A DNA stretch of 64,000 nt, from positions 3,241,001 to 3,305,000 of the forward strand of contig NZ_PZZM01000001.1 of the NCBI RefSeq assembly GCF_003046175.1. Reading direction: 5' to 3'. The translations under genes and the position numbers were made by a program. Shown here one piece after another: positions 44,885 to 54,759 of this stretch; position 1 is the first letter of the stretch; each line of letters opens with the position of its first letter. The notes under the pieces are model-generated. The model had not been told where the DNA came from, made no database searches, and saw nothing but the letters and a program-made list of their open reading frames with translations. This DNA comes from Bosea sp. 124 (GTDB lineage: Bacteria > Pseudomonadota > Alphaproteobacteria > Rhizobiales > Beijerinckiaceae).

Positions 44885-46522
44885 ATGCTAGGGAACTTCA
44901 CCTCCCCGGAGAAGCAGGGCGCTTTCGCCATTGCAGTTGCAGTTGCCGTTTTGGGCTTGATCATGGCACTGGCGGGCGGGCAAGACGTCCTCGGGGTCCA
45001 CGGCGTGATCGTGATGCTGTTCTCAGGCGGCGTGGCCTGGCTGGTGGCGTCGTCGGCCTTCGGACCGGAGCCGAGCGAGAACCGAGAGGCGTCCTATTAC
45101 GACGATCCGATCAAAGCGGGCATCGTACTGGCGATGGGCTGGGCGGTGTTTGGCATGTTCATGGGAGTCTGGGTGGCAGCGCAGCTGGCTTGGCCCGACC
45201 TTGCCTTTGACGCTCCCTGGTCCAGTTTCGGTCGATTGCGACCCACGCATACGACGGGGGTCATTTTTGGCTTTGGCGGCAATGCACTGATCGCGACCTC
45301 GTTCCACGTGGTTCAGCGGACCTCGCGTGCACGGCTGGCTGGCCAAATCAGTCCATGGTTCGTGTTGTTGGGCTTCAACCTGTTCTGCCTGCTTGCCGTT
45401 TCCGGGTACCTGCTCGGGGTGACGCAGTCGAAGGAGTACGCGGAGGCGGAGTGGTACGCAGATCTCTGGCTAGTAATCGTCTGGGTGACCTATTTTATAC
45501 TTTTTATAGCGACAATTGCGCGGCGGAAGGAGCCGCATATATACGTTGCCAATTGGTATTTTATGGCATTCATTCTTGTTGTTGCAATTTTGCATATTGT
45601 AAACAATCTGGCGCTTCCAGTATCGTGGGGCAGTTCTAAGAGCTACACGGTTTGGCCGGGCGTGCAGGACGCAATGGTCCAATGGTGGTATGGCCACAAC
45701 GCGGTCGCCTTCTTCTTGACCGCTGGCTTCCTAGGGATGCTGTACTATTATCTGCCAGTGAGGGCGGGGCGGCCGATTTTTTCTTATCGACTTTCGATCC
45801 TGAGCTTCTGGGGAATAACATTCTTTTACATGTGGGCCGGGTCTCACCACCTGCATTATACGGCACTTCCATATTGGGTTCAGACACTCGGCATGACCTT
45901 CTCCGTCATGCTGCTCGTCCCCTCCTGGGCATCGGCCGGCAATGCACTGCTCACACTCAATGGCGCGTGGCACCGCGTGCGTGACGACGCGACGCTGCGC
46001 TTCATGATGGCCGCGACCGTCTTCTATGGGCTTTCCACGTTCGAAGGGTCGTTTATGGCGATCCGAGCCGTCAATTCGCTTTCCCACTACACTGACTGGA
46101 CTGTCGGGCACGTACATGCCGGAGCCTTGGGATGGGTGGCGCTCATAACGTTTGGCTCTTTGTATACTCTCGTCCCGAGTCTTTGGCGGCGGGAGGGAAT
46201 GTATTCAGCACGCCTTGTCGAAGTTCATTTCTGGCTCGCGATCGCTGGAACGCTGATTTATGTCTTCGCTATGTGGAATTCCGGCATCATCCAGGGCCTG
46301 ATGTGGCGGACCTATAGCGAGGACGGTGCTCTCGCTTACTCGTTTGTCGACTCTTTGGTCGAGATGTATCCGTATTATATTGCGCGTGCTTTCGGCGGAT
46401 TGCTCTTCCTCATCGGCGCTGTGATCGGCTGTTACAATATGTGGATGACGGTTCGTTCAGTGCCGCTGCTCAGTCGGGAAACAGACGTCCCCGTTCTGGC
46501 CGCCGTCGTGCCGGGGGAATGA
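44885..46522 (+). CDS. ccoN: cbb3-type cytochrome c oxidase subunit I (CcoN/FixN)
   Basis: 545 aa, 12 or more helices. Haem and copper ligands are visible: HTTGVIFGFGGNALIATSFH, WWYGHNAVAFFLTAGFLGML, WAGSHHLHYTALPYWVQ and VGHVHAGALGWVA. It reduces oxygen to water with high affinity and pumps protons. First gene of the operon, preceded by AGGAG. Codon use near 45490-45610 is more AT-rich than the rest of the gene. Confidence 0.96.
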   Translation: MLGNFTSPEKQGAFAIAVAVAVLGLIMALAGGQDVLGVHGVIVMLFSGGVAWLVASSAFGPEPSENREASYYDDPIKAGIVLAMGWAVFGMFMGVWVAAQLAWPDLAFDAPWSSFGRLRPTHTTGVIFGFGGNALIATSFHVVQRTSRARLAGQISPWFVLLGFNLFCLLAVSGYLLGVTQSKEYAEAEWYADLWLVIVWVTYFILFIATIARRKEPHIYVANWYFMAFILVVAILHIVNNLALPVSWGSSKSYTVWPGVQDAMVQWWYGHNAVAFFLTAGFLGMLYYYLPVRAGRPIFSYRLSILSFWGITFFYMWAGSHHLHYTALPYWVQTLGMTFSVMLLVPSWASAGNALLTLNGAWHRVRDDATLRFMMAATVFYGLSTFEGSFMAIRAVNSLSHYTDWTVGHVHAGALGWVALITFGSLYTLVPSLWRREGMYSARLVEVHFWLAIAGTLIYVFAMWNSGIIQGLMWRTYSEDGALAYSFVDSLVEMYPYYIARAFGGLLFLIGAVIGCYNMWMTVRSVPLLSRETDVPVLAAVVPGE

Positions 46523-46525
46523 CGA

Positions 46526-47278
46526 ATGCCTGAAATGTTCCACCGCAAGATCGAACGGTCCGCCATCGGCTTCGTCATCGCAATCATCGCGGCCGCGAGC
46601 GTTGGCGGAATCGTCGAAATCGCACCCCTCTTCACGATCGACGAGACCGTGGAGAAAGCACCCGACATGAGGGTCTATACGCCCTTGGAACTGGCGGGCC
46701 GAAACATCTACGTCCGCGAAGGGTGCTACGCGTGTCACAGCCAGATGATCCGTACACTTCGGGACGAGGTAGAGCGATATGGCCCTTATTCGCTTGCCGT
46801 TGAATCCAAGTATGACCGACCCATGCTTTGGGGATCGAAACGCACGGGCCCGGACCTGGCCCGCATAGGTGGCAAGTACTCTGATCTCTGGCACGTCGCG
46901 CACCTGACTAACCCTCGCGCTGTCGTTCCTGAATCGAATATGCCTGCCTATCGATGGTTAGCCCGCACCGAATTGAGAACTGATGACCTGGGAGCGCATC
47001 TGGCTGTGCAGCGCCGACTTGGAGTGCCCTATACTGAGGAAATGGTCAAAAACGCTGCTCAAGATGCCTATGGCCAGGCGACGCCCGATTCAAGTTTCGC
47101 CGCGGGTGTGACCCAGCGATATGGCGAAAAGACCCAATTGAGCGCCTTTGACGGCGTCACCACGAACGTCACTGAAATGGACGCGCTGGTGGCGTATTTG
47201 CAAGTGCTGGGGCGTTTGACGGACGCTGCTTTCCGCAACACTGCTGCTCCCCAGCAGCCGCCCGATCCTAAAGATTGA
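46526..47278 (+). CDS. ccoO: cbb3 oxidase monohaem subunit CcoO/FixO
   Basis: 250 aa with one N-terminal membrane anchor (AIGFVIAIIAAASVGGIVEI) and a periplasmic cytochrome c domain with a single haem motif (EGCYACHSQMIRTL). A distal methionine is likely in VPESNMPAYRWL. Passes electrons from CcoP to CcoN. Three bases after ccoN. Confidence 0.95.
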   Translation: MPEMFHRKIERSAIGFVIAIIAAASVGGIVEIAPLFTIDETVEKAPDMRVYTPLELAGRNIYVREGCYACHSQMIRTLRDEVERYGPYSLAVESKYDRPMLWGSKRTGPDLARIGGKYSDLWHVAHLTNPRAVVPESNMPAYRWLARTELRTDDLGAHLAVQRRLGVPYTEEMVKNAAQDAYGQATPDSSFAAGVTQRYGEKTQLSAFDGVTTNVTEMDALVAYLQVLGRLTDAAFRNTAAPQQPPDPKD

Positions 47279-47288
47279 GGAGGACGTG

Positions 47289-47462
47289 ATGCACCTTGAT
47301 CACGACACGCTTGTGGCCTTCTCGAAAAGCTGGGGGCTGCTCTATCTCATGGTCTTTTTCATCTGCGTTGTGGCTTACGCTTTTTGGCCCAAAAACAGAA
47401 AGCGGTTTGATCGCGCCAAGCACAGCATCCTCGAACAGGACGATAGGCCATGGCAGAAGTAG
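47289..47462 (+). CDS. ccoQ: cbb3 oxidase small subunit CcoQ/FixQ
   Basis: 57 aa, one membrane helix (WGLLYLMVFFICVVAYAFW) followed by KNRKRFDRAKHSILEQDDRP, the classical CcoQ tail. Overlaps ccoP by 13 bases. Stabilises the complex. Confidence 0.93.
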   Translation: MHLDHDTLVAFSKSWGLLYLMVFFICVVAYAFWPKNRKRFDRAKHSILEQDDRPWQK

Positions 47463-48331
47463 AGCGCGATCCCGTCAGCGGCCGGGAGACGACCGGCCAT
47501 GAGTGGAACGGCATCAAGGAATTGGACACGCCCGTGCCACGCGGCGTGCTCATGTTCATCATTGTCACGCATCTCTGGGCCATTGCCGTCTGGTTCCTCT
47601 TACCAGCTTGGCCGTTGGGTACGACATACACGAAGGGGCTTCTCGGTCTAAGTCAGCGCACGGCGGGCGAGCAACGTATTGTGGAAGGTCAGAACGAGCG
47701 CGCCGTGTGGAAGGCGAAACTCGAAACTGAGCCTTACGACACCATTCTCGCCGATGAGGTCCTAATGCAGAGAGTCCGCCGCACGGGACGTCAGCTGTTT
47801 GGGGACAATTGCGCCGCGTGCCACGGACGTGACGCCAAGGGAGGCATCAACTACCCGGATTTGACCGATGACGATTGGCTATGGGGTGGCGGGCCCGAGC
47901 TGATTGAGCAGACCATGCGCGTCGGCATTAACACCACACATTCGAAATCCCGAGTAGGCCAGATGCCGGCCTTCGGTCGCGATGCGATGCTCGACCGTGA
48001 GCAAGTCCGCAGCGTGGCAGCCTATGTCTATTCGCTGACAAATCCAGCTTACTCGACGCCACAGAACATTGACCGGATCACCGCTGGGCAAAAGGTCTTT
48101 GCGGCGAGCTGCGCTGCTTGCCATGGGGAGAACGCCCAGGGAAACCGGGATCTCGGAGCCCCTAATTTGACCGACGCCTATTGGATCTACGGCGGCACCA
48201 TGGAGACGATCATAGCCTCCGTGCATGGCGGTCGGCAGGGGCACATGCCCACCTGGGATGAGCGCCTGACAACGGCCGACATCCGGACGCTCGCGCTGTA
48301 CGTCCACGATCTAGGGATAAGGCGGCCGTGA
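47450..48331 (+). CDS. ccoP: cbb3 oxidase dihaem subunit CcoP/FixP
   Basis: 293 aa. An N-terminal GHEWNGIKELDTPVPR signature and one helix (VLMFIIVTHLWAIAVWFLLP) precede two cytochrome c domains, each with CAACH (NCAACHGRDAKGG; SCAACHGENAQGN). Distal methionines lie in GQMPAFGRD and GHMPTWDE. Entry point for electrons from soluble cytochrome c. Confidence 0.96.
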   Translation: MAEVERDPVSGRETTGHEWNGIKELDTPVPRGVLMFIIVTHLWAIAVWFLLPAWPLGTTYTKGLLGLSQRTAGEQRIVEGQNERAVWKAKLETEPYDTILADEVLMQRVRRTGRQLFGDNCAACHGRDAKGGINYPDLTDDDWLWGGGPELIEQTMRVGINTTHSKSRVGQMPAFGRDAMLDREQVRSVAAYVYSLTNPAYSTPQNIDRITAGQKVFAASCAACHGENAQGNRDLGAPNLTDAYWIYGGTMETIIASVHGGRQGHMPTWDERLTTADIRTLALYVHDLGIRRP

Positions 48332-48516
48332 TCGAACGACTGCGCCTTTCCCGCCGCTGGTTACCCTGGCTACTGGTCACGGTTGGCCTGTTAGTGTTTG
48401 CCGGCGCAAACGCGCATCTCGTCTACGTCGCATTCCATTCGCAGTCCGGTTGCGTGGCGCATGTCAAGGAGACCGGCAGCAGCGGCAGCTATCGCGCCGC
48501 CAAGCCTGCTTGTTGA
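48328..48516 (+). CDS. Small membrane protein of the cco operon
   Basis: 62 aa from a GTG overlapping the ccoP stop (GTGA). One helix (LPWLLVTVGLLVFAGANAHL) followed by a periplasmic tail with two cysteines. Position suggests a role in oxidase assembly, where CcoH or CcoG-like genes are normally found, but the sequence is far shorter. Unknown family. Confidence 0.7.
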   Translation: MIERLRLSRRWLPWLLVTVGLLVFAGANAHLVYVAFHSQSGCVAHVKETGSSGSYRAAKPAC

Positions 48517-48526
48517 GGAGAAGAAC

Positions 48527-49351
48527 ATGGGCGAAACCGACAAGTCGTACTGGTTGCTGAGCGAAACGTCCGGCGTCGGTGAAACCCACGACCCCCGATT
48601 GCAGCGCAATCTTCCGATATTCGAGGGGATGCGTTGGCTGAAAGCTGGGTGGCGGGATCTCTGGATTCATCCCTCCTCCAGCATCGCCTACGGCATCGGC
48701 GTCTTCGTGCTCTCGGTTGCCTTCATCTGGACGCTTGTCCAATTTGGACGCGACTACATTCTTTTTCCGGCCCTGGCCGGTTTTATGATCGTCGCCCCGT
48801 TCCTCGCAATCGGCCTTTATGAAAAGAGCAAAGCGCTTGAGGAAGGGCGGGAGGTCGGATTTGGCTCCATGCTACGTGTCCGGCCCAAGGCAGGCGCACA
48901 GGTGTTTTTTACGGGCCTGCTGCTGTGCCTGCTGATGCTTCTCTGGAACAGGGCCGCGGTGCTGTTATGGGCGCTTTTCTTTGGCGTCACCGGCTTTCCG
49001 GGCATCGAGAACGTCGTCTGGATTCTCCTCGGTTCTCCGTACGGCTGGGCCATGTTGCTTGTCGGGACGGTTGTCGGGGGGCTTTTTGCCTCCTTTGCGT
49101 TCGCCATCAGCGTTTTCGCCGTACCCATGCTGCTTGACCGTCGGGTCGATGCGCTAACGGCGATGGGCGAGAGCATGAAGCTGGTCTGGAACAACCTGCG
49201 GCCTATGATCGCCTGGGGAGCCATTGTCCTGGCTTCTTTTGCCGTTTGCGTTTTGACTGGCCTCATCGGGATGATCGTTATCTTCCCGATGTTGGGTCAC
49301 GCGACGTGGCACGCCTATAAGGCCGTAGCGGGTCCAGGGCTCGATCCGTGA
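48527..49351 (+). CDS. DUF2189 membrane protein
   Basis: 274 aa with six hydrophobic segments. The conserved DUF2189 features are a soluble N-terminus followed by [20 protein letters not shown], and later [20 protein letters not shown]. Known only as a membrane protein often beside cytochrome oxidase genes; its placement between ccoP and ccoI supports a link to oxidase biogenesis. Start chosen for GAGGAGAAG. Its stop overlaps the ccoI start (GTGA). Confidence 0.85.
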   Translation: MGETDKSYWLLSETSGVGETHDPRLQRNLPIFEGMRWLKAGWRDLWIHPSSSIAYGIGVFVLSVAFIWTLVQFGRDYILFPALAGFMIVAPFLAIGLYEKSKALEEGREVGFGSMLRVRPKAGAQVFFTGLLLCLLMLLWNRAAVLLWALFFGVTGFPGIENVVWILLGSPYGWAMLLVGTVVGGLFASFAFAISVFAVPMLLDRRVDALTAMGESMKLVWNNLRPMIAWGAIVLASFAVCVLTGLIGMIVIFPMLGHATWHAYKAVAGPGLDP

Positions 49352-51603
49352 GCTGCTGCGCTCCTGGGGCTGAATCGGCCCTTATGCTGGGACCGGCTCG
49401 CGAGATCTCCGGGCAGGAGATCGTGCTCGCGAGCCGAGATCTCGGCGACGGCACGTTTCAGACCGATGTTTCCGTTCCTCAGGCTCACTGCGCCGGCTGC
49501 ATCGCTGCCATTGAATGCACGCTCGGTCGGATTGAAGGCGTTCTTTCGGCGCGGGTGAATCTCACGGCCAAGCGAGTCGTTGTAAAATGGCGGCAGGGCG
49601 GCAACCCGCCGGCGATTATCGAGACCTTGCGAAGGGTAGGTTACGAGGCAACGTTCGCAGCAGCCGACAGTGGACGCGATGATCCGGAGTTGTCCGGCCT
49701 GCTGCGGGCGACCGCAGTCGCCGGCTTCGCGTCCATGAACATCATGGCGCTATCGGTATCGATCTGGTCGGGATCAGACGCTGAGACGCGCCATGTGTTT
49801 CATCTAATTTCAGGGGCGGTCGCTCTGCCAACGCTTCTATATTCCGGACGCGTCTTTTTTGTTTCCGCCTGGCGAGCCCTTCGTACAGGTCGGACAAACA
49901 TGGACGTTCCGATCAGCGTCGGCGTGTTGCTCGCATTCGCCCTCAGCACATACGACACTTTGAAGGGCGGGCCGCACGCCTATTTCGACGCGGTCACGTC
50001 ACTGTTGTTCTTCCTTCTTGCCGGCCGTGCGGCGGACCACGCAATGCGCGGCCGGGCTCGCAACGCGGTGAGGTCGCTGGCGCGGCTGATGCCGCGGGGC
50101 GCAACCGTTTTGAAGGCCAATGGCAGCCGAGAATACCGGGAAGCCTCCTCGATCACAAAAGGTGAGACCGTCCTGGTTCTTGCGGGCGAACGAGTTCCGG
50201 CGGATGGAACCGTGGTGTCGGGCACCGCTTCGCTGGACTTGTCGCTGGTAACCGGGGAATCCGTTCCGGAACGGGTGGATCACGGCGCGCATGTATTGTC
50301 GGGATCGCTAAATCTCGATGGCCCACTGACGTTGCGCGTGGAGTGCCCGCAAACGAGCTCATTCCTGGCGGATATGACAAGGCTGATGGAGGCCGCCGAG
50401 GGCGGCCGAGCTCGCTACCGCCGCATAGCCGACCGGGCGGCTGCGCTGTATTCCCCCGTGGTTCATCTGCTCGCCTTCGCGACGTTTGTTGGATGGATGG
50501 CAGTAGCAGGCGACCTGCACGGTTCGCTTACGGTGGCGATCTCGGTGCTCATCATTACCTGTCCCTGTGCGCTAGGCCTCGCAGTTCCCATGGTGCAGGC
50601 CGTGGCAGCGCGCCGGCTCTTCACATTCGGCGTGACGTTGAAGGACGGCGCGGCCCTGGAAAGGCTCGCCGAGGTGGATCACGTCGCGCTGGATAAGACG
50701 GGCGTTCTGACATCCGGTCTGCCTCAGGTTACGTCGTTCACCGTGCCGATGGACGAGGTCGAAAAGGCCTCCTCGCTCGCGGCTCTATCCTGGCATCCCT
50801 ATTCGCGCGCGGTGGCTGCGCTGCGGCCCGCCGCGAGCCTGACTTTCGAGCATATTCGGGAGGAGCCGGGATGTGGCGTCGAAGGGGTGATCGATGATCG
50901 TACCTACAGGCTCGGCCGCCGCTCTTGGGCCGAAGGATGTTCCGATACGGCCTCAGCGTCTTCGGGCGTGTGTCTGTCCGTCGACGGGCGCGTTCTCGGC
51001 ACGTTCGAGATTTCGGACAGCCTGCGCCCGGGAGCAGCCCCAGCCGTCCGTCGCCTGGTGGATCTAGGCATAGACATCGAGATCATGTCCGGAGATACGC
51101 AAGCGGGGGTGAGAAAGGCCGCGAACGCAGTCGGCGTGGATGCTGCTACGGCGGGGATGCTGCCTCGTGACAAGGTCGACCGCCTCGAGGCACTTCGTAT
51201 AGACGGTCGCAAGACCCTGATGGTCGGCGATGGGTTGAATGACGCGCCGGCCCTTGGCGCAGCGTTTGTCTCAATGGCTCCATCAACGGCCGCTGATGTG
51301 GGGCGCAACGCGGCGGATCTTGTCTTTCTCGGTACCAGCCTGGAGTCCGTCCCAGAGGCGATCGTTATCGCCCGCAAGGCTCGGTTGCTGATAAGGCAGA
51401 ACATAGCGCTCTCGATCGCTTACAATGCTTTTGCTCTTCCGCTCGCTATTGCCGGGCATGTCACGCCGCTTGTCGCGGCGGTTGCCATGTCCACATCGTC
51501 GATTTTGGTGGTTGCCAACGCGTTGCGCCTTTCCGGCGCGGGAACGGTGCCGAAACCGACTCGCGCGGGTAACGCTGACGGCCGCCTGGTGAGGGTTGCA
51601 TGA
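49348..51603 (+). CDS. ccoI: Copper-exporting P-type ATPase CcoI/FixI
   Basis: 751 aa. A heavy-metal-associated domain ([20 protein letters not shown]) is followed by a P1B ATPase. Motifs: LVTGESVPE, the metal-site helix [11 protein letters not shown], the phosphorylation site [11 protein letters not shown], and the hinge [10 protein letters not shown]. The N-terminus also starts SCCAPG, a possible extra metal site. FixI-type pumps load copper for the binuclear centre of cbb3 oxidase. Complete, coupled to neighbours. Confidence 0.95.
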   Translation: MSCCAPGAESALMLGPAREISGQEIVLASRDLGDGTFQTDVSVPQAHCAGCIAAIECTLGRIEGVLSARVNLTAKRVVVKWRQGGNPPAIIETLRRVGYEATFAAADSGRDDPELSGLLRATAVAGFASMNIMALSVSIWSGSDAETRHVFHLISGAVALPTLLYSGRVFFVSAWRALRTGRTNMDVPISVGVLLAFALSTYDTLKGGPHAYFDAVTSLLFFLLAGRAADHAMRGRARNAVRSLARLMPRGATVLKANGSREYREASSITKGETVLVLAGERVPADGTVVSGTASLDLSLVTGESVPERVDHGAHVLSGSLNLDGPLTLRVECPQTSSFLADMTRLMEAAEGGRARYRRIADRAAALYSPVVHLLAFATFVGWMAVAGDLHGSLTVAISVLIITCPCALGLAVPMVQAVAARRLFTFGVTLKDGAALERLAEVDHVALDKTGVLTSGLPQVTSFTVPMDEVEKASSLAALSWHPYSRAVAALRPAASLTFEHIREEPGCGVEGVIDDRTYRLGRRSWAEGCSDTASASSGVCLSVDGRVLGTFEISDSLRPGAAPAVRRLVDLGIDIEIMSGDTQAGVRKAANAVGVDAATAGMLPRDKVDRLEALRIDGRKTLMVGDGLNDAPALGAAFVSMAPSTAADVGRNAADLVFLGTSLESVPEAIVIARKARLLIRQNIALSIAYNAFALPLAIAGHVTPLVAAVAMSTSSILVVANALRLSGAGTVPKPTRAGNADGRLVRVA

Positions 51604-51791
51604 GCCTGCTGACATGGCTCGTGCTGGTCGCGCTCGGCATGGGATTGACCGGGCTCCTCGCGTTCCTCTGGTCTATGAAAAGCGGCCAGCTTGAGGATCT
51701 GGACGGCGCGGCGGAACGGGTACTCCTTCACAAGGCAAACGACACACCGCTTACGGAAACGGAATGTTCGCGAGACAAGAGTCGTGAATGA
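51600..51791 (+). CDS. ccoS: cbb3 oxidase maturation protein CcoS/FixS
   Basis: 63 aa; one helix ([20 protein letters not shown]) followed by [16 protein letters not shown], the CcoS signature. ATGA overlap with ccoI. Needed for metal insertion into the oxidase. Confidence 0.94.
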   Translation: MSLLTWLVLVALGMGLTGLLAFLWSMKSGQLEDLDGAAERVLLHKANDTPLTETECSRDKSRE

Positions 51792-51804
51792 GAAAGGGAA
51801 TGTG

Positions 51805-51936
51805 ATGCGCTATTCGTCCGACAGAGAATTCGATTGGGTTGCGGCCCTGTCCGTGGCATTCGGAATTTTAGTCATTATCCCGAGCCTCGCCGCGCTCACT
51901 GTGTCGGTGATAGCTGTTGTCGCGGCATTTTTCTGA
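51805..51936 (+). CDS. 43-aa membrane peptide at the end of the cco operon
   Basis: ATG 51805 with GAAAGGGA ahead of it encodes MRYSSDREFDWVAALSVAFG followed by a long hydrophobic stretch (ILVIIPSLAALTVSVIAVVA). It follows ccoS by 13 bases and is probably co-translated with it. Small single-span peptides commonly stabilise haem-copper oxidases, but this one is not recognised. Confidence 0.6.
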   Translation: MRYSSDREFDWVAALSVAFGILVIIPSLAALTVSVIAVVAAFF

Positions 51937-51944
51937 CGCTGACC

Positions 51945-52170
51945 TCTGGTCTGTCCCCAATGGAGTGGCCCGGTTTTAATCTAATGTTTGGTCGGTTTCG
52001 GAGTCGTGTCTGGCGTTGGTGTTGGTTGGGGCAAAATGACGGCGGCACGGGGGCCGGTATCCGCGCGATGAGTGGGGTCGCGCTCTCAATTTCCATTGAC
52101 GGGTTTGGCATCGGCGAGGCTGTAGAAGATTTCGCTCTTGAGGAGCTTGTCGCGAAGCCTGTATTACCGC
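51945..52170 (-). mobile_element. IS3-family OrfB C-terminal remnant
   Basis: The minus strand reads RDKLLKSEIFYSLADAKPVN then, in another frame, RARPHSSRGYRPPCRRHFA, matching the OrfB ending 'E.FYSL.DA......RPHSSLGYRPPAP'. It has stops and shifts and is not functional. Confidence 0.65.
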
Positions 52171-52430
52171 CAGACCGAACGATGCTAGAGATGGTCGCAT
52201 GGCGGCGGGGTCCATCACGTAAACAAGCTGCGCGCGTGAAAATTGATCAGGATGGGGTTACCTCCCGCGCGGGGTCGTGGATTCCTAAGTAGGTCCGGCC
52301 TAGCCCCAAGCCCAAACGCCGAAAAGTTGCGCGATCTTGGGCGCATCGCCGAGGGCGTCGCCGTGATCCATGGCACGGCCGAAGACGAGACTGGCGAGGT
52401 CAGCGCGCTCGCCGTGCTGGTGCGGCATGC
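52171..52430. other. Unassigned stretch between IS remnant and truncated gene
   Basis: A frame around 52313-52434 (GRIAEGVAVIHGTAEDETGE) may be the beginning of the next protein in another frame; otherwise nothing recognisable. Confidence 0.3.
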
Positions 52431-52853
52431 CTGATCCCCGAGGAATTCGAGGAGGAGATCAGGGCGCTGTGCCGCTGGTTCTGCGCCGGCAGGATTCGGC
52501 TATTATCCCGGAATGGGACCGGGACAGGCTGGTGCGTCTTCCATGAGAGCGTCGGCGTCGGGACTATCGTGGCCGGCCAGGGCCGGTCGGACGAACCTGG
52601 GCGCTGGGAGTGGACCATCCATCTTCATGCCGGCCGGCATGGGAACGGCTTGCCCGCCGTCGCCGCCCTTGCGGGCCTGGGGGCGACGCGCGAGGCTGCG
52701 ATGCGCGCCTTTCGATCGGCCTTCGAGACCTGCCTGTCCTTCATCGGCGCTGAGGGCTGGGCCGCGCATGCCGGGCACATGGCCTGGTCCGCTGCGCAGG
52801 CCGAACGCTGGCGCCGGCAGCGCGAGGGAACCGAGCCTCGGGGGTATGGTTGA
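52431..52853 (+). pseudogene. Plasmid-type hypothetical protein, 5'-truncated
   Basis: 140 codons without a start: IPEEFEEEIRALCRWFCAGR, then GRWEWTIHLHAGRHGNGLPA and AALAGLGATREAAMRAFRSA, ending with a helical basic tail. The (P)GRWEW pattern followed by a tip about fraction or identity is typical of small plasmid proteins of unknown role in rhizobia and methylobacteria. A frameshift near 52430 seems to have separated it from its N-terminus. Confidence 0.45.
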
Positions 52854-52977
52854 TCGAGTCGGAGGACCGCGCCCAGACGATCATAACGGAAGCCGAATAC
52901 GAAGCCGCGCTCTCCGGCTGCCTCGAGAACACGCCGGAGGAGCGCGAGCTGCTCGCGCTGCCTCGCAGCCGAGGTCT
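52850..52977 (+). pseudogene. Truncated hypothetical protein
   Basis: The frame from TTG 52850 reads IESEDRAQTIITEAEYEAAL and EERELLALPRSRG before running into the IS5-type element. The ITEAEYEAAL start is reminiscent of the first helix of HigA-like antitoxins, but the match is too short to assign. Confidence 0.35.
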
Positions 52978-53771
52978 GAGAGTCCGTTTGAGAATGCTCA
53001 TGGATGGACGAGGCGCCGCAGCAAGAGGCTTCCGAGGGCGACGTGGATCATGGCCTCTGAGGCGTCGAGGCGCTGTTCATAGTCTCGGACGAGGCGCTTC
53101 CAACGGGACATCCAGCCGAAGGTTCGCTCGACGGCCCACCGCCTTGGCAACACCTTGAAGCCGGGCTCCTTGTTGGTGCGGCGGACGATCTCGATGACGA
53201 AGTCGCGATAGGCGGCGGCATCCATGAGGCGGGTGCGATCAAAGGCACCGTCGACGAACAAATGCTTGAGCCAGGGCCAGCGCTTGCGAATGGCTGCGAC
53301 GATGGATTGGGCGCCGGCGCTGTCGGAGATATCGGCGGTGGTGAGATTGACCATGAGCAGCCTGCCATCAGTATCGACGGCGATATGACGCTTGTGGCCG
53401 ACCAACTTCTTGCCGGCGTCGAACCCGCGCTTATCCGCCGCCGGCGCCTTGATCGACTGGCTGTCGACCACGGCGGCGGTCGGTGACGGCTCCCGACTTT
53501 CGCGCTCGCGATCCAGCATCAGCGCGACGTCATGGATCGTATTGAACAGCAGGCGACGAACGAAGCGCCGGAACCACCAGTAGACCGTCTGCCAGGGTGG
53601 AAAATCGTTCGGCAGCATCCGCCAGCCGCCACCGGTCCGCGGGAGATAGCGCAGCGCGTCGAGCACCTCGCGAAGGTCGGTCGTCGACTTACGACCGCGC
53701 CTCGGCACCGGCGGCAGAAACGGCGCGATGAAGCGCCATTCCTCATCCGTCAAATTCGTCGGATACGCGCG
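52978..53771 (-). mobile_element. IS5-family element, 5' end truncated
   Basis: The left edge (GAGAGTCCGTTTGAGAATGC) looks like the element terminus, but its inverse is not found beyond the transposase start, so the other end is missing. The frame of the transposase continues upstream into unrelated codons. Confidence 0.7.
52998..53753 (-). CDS. IS5-family transposase
   Basis: 251 aa: [20 protein letters not shown] at the start, then [20 protein letters not shown]. The DDE residues lie in [23 protein letters not shown] and [16 protein letters not shown]. Nearly full length; the native start a few codons upstream ([10 protein letters not shown]) has been lost, leaving TTG as a possible initiator. 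Confidence 0.9.
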   Translation of the reverse strand: MTDEEWRFIAPFLPPVPRRGRKSTTDLREVLDALRYLPRTGGGWRMLPNDFPPWQTVYWWFRRFVRRLLFNTIHDVALMLDRERESREPSPTAAVVDSQSIKAPAADKRGFDAGKKLVGHKRHIAVDTDGRLLMVNLTTADISDSAGAQSIVAAIRKRWPWLKHLFVDGAFDRTRLMDAAAYRDFVIEIVRRTNKEPGFKVLPRRWAVERTFGWMSRWKRLVRDYEQRLDASEAMIHVALGSLLLRRLVHP

Positions 53772-54087
53772 TGCCGAAGGCCGCGGGCTTCGGCCTGAAG
53801 ACGATCGCTGATCATGGCCTTGATGCGAACTCCTCGGCGCGAGCCTTGCCGGCCCTCGCCCCCGCCTCCTCGGCGACGGCGTCGATCTCGCGGATCGATT
53901 GACCAGAGTAGAGGTGTAGCGGCCAGCGCTACACCTCCTACATCCTTACATCGCGTGGGTGTGTCGTTAACCCCTTCCGCATGATCGGCTCTTCCATGCC
54001 CGCGAATTCTGTCGGGTCGGATTGCGATCAAATTCGAGGTATGCTTCATTAGACAGTGTATCGACGTTACTTTCATGAGGAACCCAG
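53772..54087. other. Intergenic region upstream of kfrA
   Basis: About 315 bases. On the minus strand near 53820-53905 a frame reads SIREIDAVAEEAGARAGKAR and could be a gene remnant. The rest holds a strong palindrome (listed) and the ATGAGGAAC ribosome site of kfrA. Confidence 0.4.
53911..53937. promoter_or_regulatory. 11-bp palindrome upstream of kfrA
   Basis: GAGGTGTAGCG-GCCAG-CGCTACACCTC, a perfect inverted repeat 151 bases before kfrA. It could be an operator or centromere-like site for KfrA, or a terminator. KfrA proteins are known to autoregulate through operators near their own promoter. Confidence 0.5.
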
Positions 54088-54759
54088 ATGGCTGACAAGC
54101 GCAAACAGACCAAACTCGACGACAATCTACCTGCCGAGAGCGTCGATCAAAACCCCGTAGCGACCGGTAGCGCCGCGCCGGAGGTGAAGGTGTCCTGGGT
54201 TGAGCCGTTCGCTACGGACAGGTTGCAGGAGGCACGCATCCATGCGGCGTGCGATGCTGTGAACAAGCGCGGCGAGAAGCCGACCTACAAGGCGGTGCGG
54301 GAAGAACTCGGCAGTGGATCCTACTCAACAATCTCTCGATTCATTGGATCGTGGCGTCCCGCCGAAAGCGTGATCGCCCTGGATATGCCCGATGATCTGT
54401 CCCATCTGGGGCATTCTCTCGTTGCCTCCGTATGGATGGAGGCAACCAAGGCCGCCGCGATCGAACTCGAAGGCGAGCGCGCCTCATCCAAGATGCGTAT
54501 CGACGAGCTGCTTCTCGCGATCACGCATCTGGAGGCCGATCTGGAGATGGCAAACGAGAACACTCATCGCGTGCAAACGGAGACATCGCAGCTCTCCGCC
54601 CGTTGCGACGAGACCGCAAAGCAGCTTTTTGTATTGCGCCAGCAGTTGGCGGCGCGCGAGGGCGAGATCCTGGCACATGCCAAGTTCGTCGATGCGCTGC
54701 GCCACGGTCCCAGCGCGGATATCGAAACCTTGCTCCAGTCGCTCGCCAAATCGTCATGA
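54088..54759 (+). CDS. kfrA: KfrA-type DNA-binding plasmid protein
   Basis: 223 aa. The N-terminal KfrA_N-type domain (RIHAACDAVNKRGEKPTYKA, VREELGSGSYSTISRFIGSW) is a helix-turn-helix. It is followed by a long alpha-helical, coiled-coil region (residues 115-215, ELEGERASSKMRIDELLLAI). KfrA proteins bind plasmid DNA and support stable partition. The stop overlaps the parA start (ATGA), giving a two-gene operon. Confidence 0.85.
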   Translation: MADKRKQTKLDDNLPAESVDQNPVATGSAAPEVKVSWVEPFATDRLQEARIHAACDAVNKRGEKPTYKAVREELGSGSYSTISRFIGSWRPAESVIALDMPDDLSHLGHSLVASVWMEATKAAAIELEGERASSKMRIDELLLAITHLEADLEMANENTHRVQTETSQLSARCDETAKQLFVLRQQLAAREGEILAHAKFVDALRHGPSADIETLLQSLAKSS

